Below are positions 24,159 to 28,423 of a stretch of 28,423 nt of DNA, piece after piece. The notes under the pieces were generated by a model. That model saw nothing but the letters and a program-made list of their open reading frames with translations. It ran no database searches and was not told the origin of the DNA. Source of the stretch: CAZOHN01 sp964579325 (GTDB lineage Bacteria > Pseudomonadota > Alphaproteobacteria > Rhodobacterales > Rhodobacteraceae); NCBI GenBank assembly GCA_964579325.1, contig CAZOHN010000022.1, positions 1 to 28,423 of the forward strand, written 5' to 3'. Position 1 is the stretch's first letter. Each line of letters opens with the position of its first letter. Position numbers and translations under genes: made by a program.

Positions 24159-26285
24159 CTACCTCGGCCGCGCGCCGGTCCACCAGCGGCGGCCCTCTGC
24201 CGCGCGCGCCGTGGAAAGAGTCAGGACCCCGTCCGTGCCGACGTGGCCTGCAATGGCCCCGGTCTCGCCGAGCTTGCGGGCGTCGTAGAGGATGCAGCCG
24301 CCCTTCGGCGTGTCGTCCACCTTCTGCGACGTGACAACGATCCGCCCCGGAGCGCAAGCCTCGTCCAGTCGCTCTCGCCACCCCCGGCCGAACAGGTGCA
24401 CCACTTCCGTTCCCCCGACGCGGGCAAGTGCGACGCCGTCGACTTCGCGGAAGGCGCCGCGGTCTGCCGCGACCTGGGGCGTTTCGTCGCCGTCGTTCTG
24501 GAGCCAGCCACGCGCCGCAAGGCCGCTCGACGGTTTCGACAGCGCCCGCCCCTCCGCAGTCATGACGCCGACGATCGCACCATCGGGAGCGATCAGCAGC
24601 GCCGGCCGCTCGGCCCCTGCCCAGAGCAGGAACGCCAGCGCGACGGGCGCAAGCCCCGCAAGCCGCGCTCTGCCCCGCCAGATGATGAGAAACAGCCCCC
24701 CAAGCGTGACCAGGGGCAGGACCGCGTCCGGCGGGCTCGACACAGCGCTGACCGCGCCCTCCAGCGAGGACACCCGCTGGGCAACGTAGAGAATCCAGCG
24801 CGACCCGCCCTCGATCATCCAGACCGCCGGCCAGTCGAGCCCGAGCGGGCCCGTGATCGCGAGGATCACAGCGCCGGGCATCACGAGCATCCCCATGGCA
24901 GGCACGGCAAGCAAGTTGGCGAGCAGGCCATATTCGGCAACGCGATTGAAGTGGGCAGCGGCGTAGGGCGCGGTGGCCATGCCCGCAACGAAGGACGAGA
25001 ACAAGAGCGTCAGGACCGGCATTGCCCAGCCGATCCGCCGCCGTCCGGCGTAGGACAGCCCGCGGGCAGCCTCGAAGGCCGAAATCAGGGCGGCGGTCGC
25101 GGCGAACGACATGTGGAAACCCGCGTTCATCAGTGTTTCGGGGCGTATCACGAGGATGATCGTAGCGGCGATGGCGACCGCGCGGAGGCTTAGCGCCCGG
25201 CGGTCGCACAAGACCGCGACGAGCATCACGGCGACCTGCACGAAGGCGCGTTCGGTCGGTACGTTGCGGCCGGCAAGCGCCAGATAGAATACCGCAGCAG
25301 CCAGCGCGACGGTCGCGGCGACCTTCTTGGCCGGCAGTCGCAGCGCCAGCGGCGGGATCAGCGCGAGGCCGTAGCGGACCAGTCCGAAGACGAAGGCCGC
25401 GAGCATCCCCATATGCATCCCCGAAATCGATACCAGGTGATAGAGGTTCGAATCCCGCATCGCGTCGTTCGCGGCAATAGAGAGGCCGGACCGGTCGCCT
25501 GTGGTGACGGCTGCGGCATAGCCGCCCGCGTCGCCCGGGATGCGTGCCCGGATCGCCTGCGCGAGATGCTGCCTGACCCGGTTGATCCAGAGCCCGCTGC
25601 CCTCCTCGGCCGGCTCCAGCAGGAGGACCGGCGTCCGGCTGTAGCCGACGGCGCCGAGGCCCTCGAACCAGGCATGGCGACGGAAGTCGAAGTCGCCCGG
25701 TTCGAAGGATCCGGAGGGGGGCGAAATGTTCGCGGTCAGGATCACCCGCTGCCCGGGCTCGTAGCCGATGCGGTCGATGTCGGAGTGTAGCGAGATCCGC
25801 ACGCGCGCCGGGGTGTCGGCCGGATCGACTCGTGCCAACACGACCTGATCGAGAAGCAGGCGGAGCCGGTCCGAGGACGAGCGATCAACCTCGATCAGGC
25901 GGCCTTCGACCGGGCCGTAGTAGCGAAACCCCAGCACCGGTTCAGCGACCGCAGCCCCGCGCATTCCGGCCAGCCCGAACCCCGCGGCAAACAGCGCGAC
26001 GGCAACCGCAAGGGGGCGAAACCGGTCGGGGCCGAGGGCTGCGCCGACAGCAACCGTAACCGAAAGGAGAAGCACAGCGCCGAGTTCGACCTTACCGGGT
26101 TCGACCGGCAGGGCAAACCAGATCGCGATGCCGATGCCGAGACAGACCGGAACCCAGGGAAACAGGTGTCCGCGCTGGCCTTCGAGAGCATCGCCCAAGG
26201 CCTGCGCAAACCGGTGTCCGGTTGCCACCCACGACCGTCCGGCCCTGAGCGCACCCGGCTCCGGAACCCCCGGCAGTCCCGTCAC
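24159..26285 (-). CDS. comEC: ComEC/Rec2-family DNA-uptake channel protein
   Basis: The 708-residue inner-membrane protein has an N-terminal pair of membrane helices (about 40-100), a soluble OB-like DUF4131 domain (about 100-200, with RVDPADTPARVRISL), and a multi-pass Competence domain (about 230-500) with HLVSISGMHMGMLAA, the core signature. The C-terminal region after about 540 lies where a metallo-beta-lactamase domain sits in full-length ComEC, but no HxHxDH motif is present, so metal-dependent nuclease activity is unlikely. Role: passage of single-stranded DNA across the inner membrane. The start is GTG at 26285 with GGGGAG six bases upstream. It is divergent from gltX, 136 bases between starts. 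Confidence 0.92.
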   Translation of the reverse strand: MTGLPGVPEPGALRAGRSWVATGHRFAQALGDALEGQRGHLFPWVPVCLGIGIAIWFALPVEPGKVELGAVLLLSVTVAVGAALGPDRFRPLAVAVALFAAGFGLAGMRGAAVAEPVLGFRYYGPVEGRLIEVDRSSSDRLRLLLDQVVLARVDPADTPARVRISLHSDIDRIGYEPGQRVILTANISPPSGSFEPGDFDFRRHAWFEGLGAVGYSRTPVLLLEPAEEGSGLWINRVRQHLAQAIRARIPGDAGGYAAAVTTGDRSGLSIAANDAMRDSNLYHLVSISGMHMGMLAAFVFGLVRYGLALIPPLALRLPAKKVAATVALAAAVFYLALAGRNVPTERAFVQVAVMLVAVLCDRRALSLRAVAIAATIILVIRPETLMNAGFHMSFAATAALISAFEAARGLSYAGRRRIGWAMPVLTLLFSSFVAGMATAPYAAAHFNRVAEYGLLANLLAVPAMGMLVMPGAVILAITGPLGLDWPAVWMIEGGSRWILYVAQRVSSLEGAVSAVSSPPDAVLPLVTLGGLFLIIWRGRARLAGLAPVALAFLLWAGAERPALLIAPDGAIVGVMTAEGRALSKPSSGLAARGWLQNDGDETPQVAADRGAFREVDGVALARVGGTEVVHLFGRGWRERLDEACAPGRIVVTSQKVDDTPKGGCILYDARKLGETGAIAGHVGTDGVLTLSTARAAEGRRWWTGARPR

Positions 26286-26421
26286 CCTTGTCTCCCCGTC
26301 CGGTGTTGCGTAATCAACCCCGACCCTGCCCTGCGCATGGTTTCCGGAAGGTTAACGTGGCACGGTGCCACCAGACCTTGCGGCGTGCCCCGTGTCCCTT
26401 GTCCAATCATTCAGAGCCCTG

Positions 26422-27825
26422 ATGGAAAACCGTACCGTCGTCACACGTTTCGCCCCTTCGCCCACGGGCTACCTGCATATCGGCGGAGCGCGGACGGCGC
26501 TGTTCAACTGGCTCTACGCCCGCGGCCGGGGCGGGAGGTTCCTGCTCAGGATCGAGGATACCGACCGGGCACGCTCGACGCCCGAGGCAACCGAGGCCAT
26601 CCTCAAGGGACTGACGTGGCTCGGGCTCGACTGGGATGGCGAGGCGATCAGCCAGTTCGCCCGATCCGAGCGCCACGCCGACGTGGCGCGCGAGATGCTG
26701 GCGCGTGGTGCCGCCTACAAGTGCTTTGCCACGCAGGATGAGATTGAGGCGTTCCGCGAGGCCGCGCGCGCCGAAGGGCGCTCGACCCTGTTTCAGAGCC
26801 CCTGGCGCGATGCGGACCCGGCACGCCACCCGGATGCGCCCTATGTCATCCGACTGAAGGCACCTCGCGAGGGCGAGACCGTGGTCGAGGATGCCGTGCA
26901 GGGCCGGGTGGTCTGGCAGAACACCGAACTCGACGACATGGTGCTGTTACGTTCCGATGGCACGCCCACCTACATGCATGCGGTGGTGGTGGACGATCAC
27001 GACATGGGCATCAGCCACATCATCCGCGGCGACGACCACCTCACGAACGCCGCGCGGCAGAGCCAGATCTATCGTGGCATGGGCTGGGACATACCCGCTT
27101 TCGCGCATATACCTCTTATTCATGGTCCCGATGGCAAGAAGCTGTCCAAGCGGCACGGCGCCGTCGGACTGGAAGAGTATCAGAAGATGGGCTACCCGGC
27201 CGCGGGGATGCGCAACTACCTAGCGCGGCTCGGATGGAGCCACGGCGACGCGGAGGTGTTCTCGGATGCCGAGGCGGTGGCATGGTTCGACCTGACAGGC
27301 ATCGGCAAGTCGCCGGCGCGGCTCGACTTCAAGAAGCTCGACCATGTCTGCGGACAGCAGATTGCACGGGCCGACGATGCCGAGCTGGTGGCAGAAGTCG
27401 CGGCATTTCTTCACGCAACGGGGGCCCCTGCACTTTCTGCAGCGCAGCAGGACGGGCTGCTTCGTGCGATGTATTGCCTCAAGGAACGTGCGAAATCGTT
27501 CCCCGAACTTCTCGAGAAGGCCCATTTTGTCCTCAAGACGCGGCCACTTGAACCCGACGAGAAGGCAAGTGCGGCTCTCGATCCGGTATCCCGTGGTATA
27601 CTGCGCGAATTGACGCCGCATCTGCGAAATGGTAGCTGGAACCGCGAGGCGCTTGAGGCTGCCGTGAAGGCGGTGGCCGAAACTCACGGACAGACCCTTG
27701 GCAAGCTGGCATCGCCCCTGCGGGCAGCCATTGCAGGGCGTTCCGTTAGTCCAAGCGTGTTCGACATGATGCTTGTCATCGGCCGGGACGAGACACTCGC
27801 CCGGCTGGCTGACGCGGCGGGCTGA
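26422..27825 (+). CDS. gltX: Glutamyl-tRNA synthetase
   Basis: The 467-residue class I synthetase charges tRNA-Glu. The HIGH-type motif is TGYLHIGGAR (His19), the KMSKS-type motif is KLSKR at 240-244, and RGDDHLTNAARQ lies between them. The C-terminal helical anticodon-binding part is complete and the length is normal. The ATG at 26422 gives the standard start MENRTVVTRFAPSPTG; an in-frame start 57 bases upstream would add an unmatched extension. Many bacteria of this group have two GltX paralogues, one possibly discriminating tRNA-Gln; this sequence alone does not tell which one this is. gltA follows after 77 bases. Confidence 0.97.
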   Translation: MENRTVVTRFAPSPTGYLHIGGARTALFNWLYARGRGGRFLLRIEDTDRARSTPEATEAILKGLTWLGLDWDGEAISQFARSERHADVAREMLARGAAYKCFATQDEIEAFREAARAEGRSTLFQSPWRDADPARHPDAPYVIRLKAPREGETVVEDAVQGRVVWQNTELDDMVLLRSDGTPTYMHAVVVDDHDMGISHIIRGDDHLTNAARQSQIYRGMGWDIPAFAHIPLIHGPDGKKLSKRHGAVGLEEYQKMGYPAAGMRNYLARLGWSHGDAEVFSDAEAVAWFDLTGIGKSPARLDFKKLDHVCGQQIARADDAELVAEVAAFLHATGAPALSAAQQDGLLRAMYCLKERAKSFPELLEKAHFVLKTRPLEPDEKASAALDPVSRGILRELTPHLRNGSWNREALEAAVKAVAETHGQTLGKLASPLRAAIAGRSVSPSVFDMMLVIGRDETLARLADAAG

Positions 27826-27872
27826 GCGCGCGATGGCGCAGCAGCCCGTCCTCCGGGGGATGCCACATCAGG

Positions 27873-27888
27873 CCGGACACCCGGCCAA
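27873..27888 (+). other. Small hairpin directly before the gltA ribosome site
   Basis: GGCCGG (27873-27878) and CCGGCC (27883-27888) form a perfect six-pair stem with loop ACAC, ending right at the AAGGAG site (27889-27894). It could influence ribosome access or mark the end of the gltX transcript; no U-tract follows. Confidence 0.3.
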
Positions 27889-27902
27889 GGAGAGGGACTG
27901 CC

Positions 27903-28423
27903 ATGGCCGATACTGCGCGTAATCGAGTTGCGACACTGACTCTGGACGACAAGACCATCGAGATGCCGGTCCTGTCCGGCACGGTCGGTCCCGACGTCAT
28001 CGACATCCGCAAGCTCTATGCCGAGGCCGACGTCTTCACCTACGATCCGGGGTTCACCTCGACCGCCTCTTGCGACTCGACGATCACCTACATCGACGGA
28101 GACAAGGGCGAGCTTCTGTACCGGGGCTACCCGATCGAGCAACTGGCCGAGAAGTCGCATTTCCTCGAGGTCTGCTACCTGCTGCTCTACGGCGAATTGC
28201 CGAACGCGACCCAGATCGAGGATTTCGAGCATCGCGTGACGCACCACACCATGGTGCATGAGCAGATGCATTATTTCTTCCGCGGGTTCCGGCGGGACAG
28301 CCACCCGATGGCCACGATGGTCGGTGTCGTCGGCGCGATGAGTGCATTCTACCATGACTCGACCGACATCAACGACCCATGGCAGCGCGAGGTCGCGGCG
28401 ATCCGCCTGATCGCCAAGCTTCC
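27903..28423 (+). CDS. gltA: Citrate synthase (3' end outside the window)
   Basis: About 173 codons of the N-terminal part are present and the gene runs off the right edge. It condenses oxaloacetate and acetyl-CoA at the entry of the TCA cycle. Visible are the type II (hexameric, gram-negative) N-terminal segment with LPVLSGTVG-like residues (MPVLSGTVGPDVIDIRKLY), then TYDPGFTSTASCDSTITYIDGDKGELLYRGYPI, and VCYLLLYGELP. This matches the long bacterial GltA, with its small beta domain, rather than the short methylcitrate-synthase form. AAGGAGAGG lies nine bases before the ATG. The catalytic His/Asp residues lie beyond the window, so activity cannot be checked. Confidence 0.96.
   Translation, partial: MADTARNRVATLTLDDKTIEMPVLSGTVGPDVIDIRKLYAEADVFTYDPGFTSTASCDSTITYIDGDKGELLYRGYPIEQLAEKSHFLEVCYLLLYGELPNATQIEDFEHRVTHHTMVHEQMHYFFRGFRRDSHPMATMVGVVGAMSAFYHDSTDINDPWQREVAAIRLIAKL

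Overview
The window looks like a chromosomal segment of a GC-rich alphaproteobacterium, most likely a marine Rhodobacteraceae (Roseobacter-type). The main pointers are the order yceD-rpmF-plsX-fabH-ihfA-merR followed by tRNA-Pro(GGG), the long two-domain Dcd, comEC divergent from gltX with gltA behind it, and an RTX protein with a C-terminal Hint domain next to a second Hint protein. There is no rRNA, no insertion sequence, no integrase and no CRISPR array. No gene-free stretch exceeds 300 bases.

Left part (1-8837): A left-truncated P-loop ATPase/kinase-like gene converges on a two-gene minus-strand unit of unknown function, a lipoprotein and a small charged helical protein. Then come metA, whose residue 111 is Glu and so suggests homoserine O-acetyltransferase, and an overlapping alpha/beta-hydrolase lipoprotein. 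Next are polyphosphate kinase 2, an overlapping TetR regulator, a FAD/GcvT-type dimethylglycine/sarcosine dehydrogenase-like enzyme and a MobA/MocA-like nucleotidyltransferase. A 7-5-7 inverted repeat between the TetR gene and the dehydrogenase is a candidate operator.

Middle part (8894-14976, all minus strand): A 1583-residue RTX protein with about 95 calcium-binding nonapeptides carries an embedded non-repeat domain, several 'FSEIE' spacer modules and a C-terminal Hint domain. Upstream of it is a 257-residue protein with a paralogous Hint domain, then tRNA-Leu(CAA). No type I secretion genes are in view.

Right-middle part (15032-18267): A membrane-anchored zinc metallopeptidase, DsbB, the ornithine-lipid acyltransferase OlsB (sharing a CTAG with dsbB at their convergent ends), MsrB and a BamE-like lipoprotein. 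The theme is cell envelope and redox maintenance.

Right part (18382-28423): The lipid/ribosome/nucleoid cluster yceD, rpmF, plsX, fabH, ihfA, merR, tRNA-Pro with a clear terminator, then dcd. comEC is read on the opposite strand, followed by gltX and the start of citrate synthase, cut by the window edge. This part is housekeeping. The least-explained content is in the RTX/Hint pair, the left-hand unknown genes and the TetR-dehydrogenase interval.
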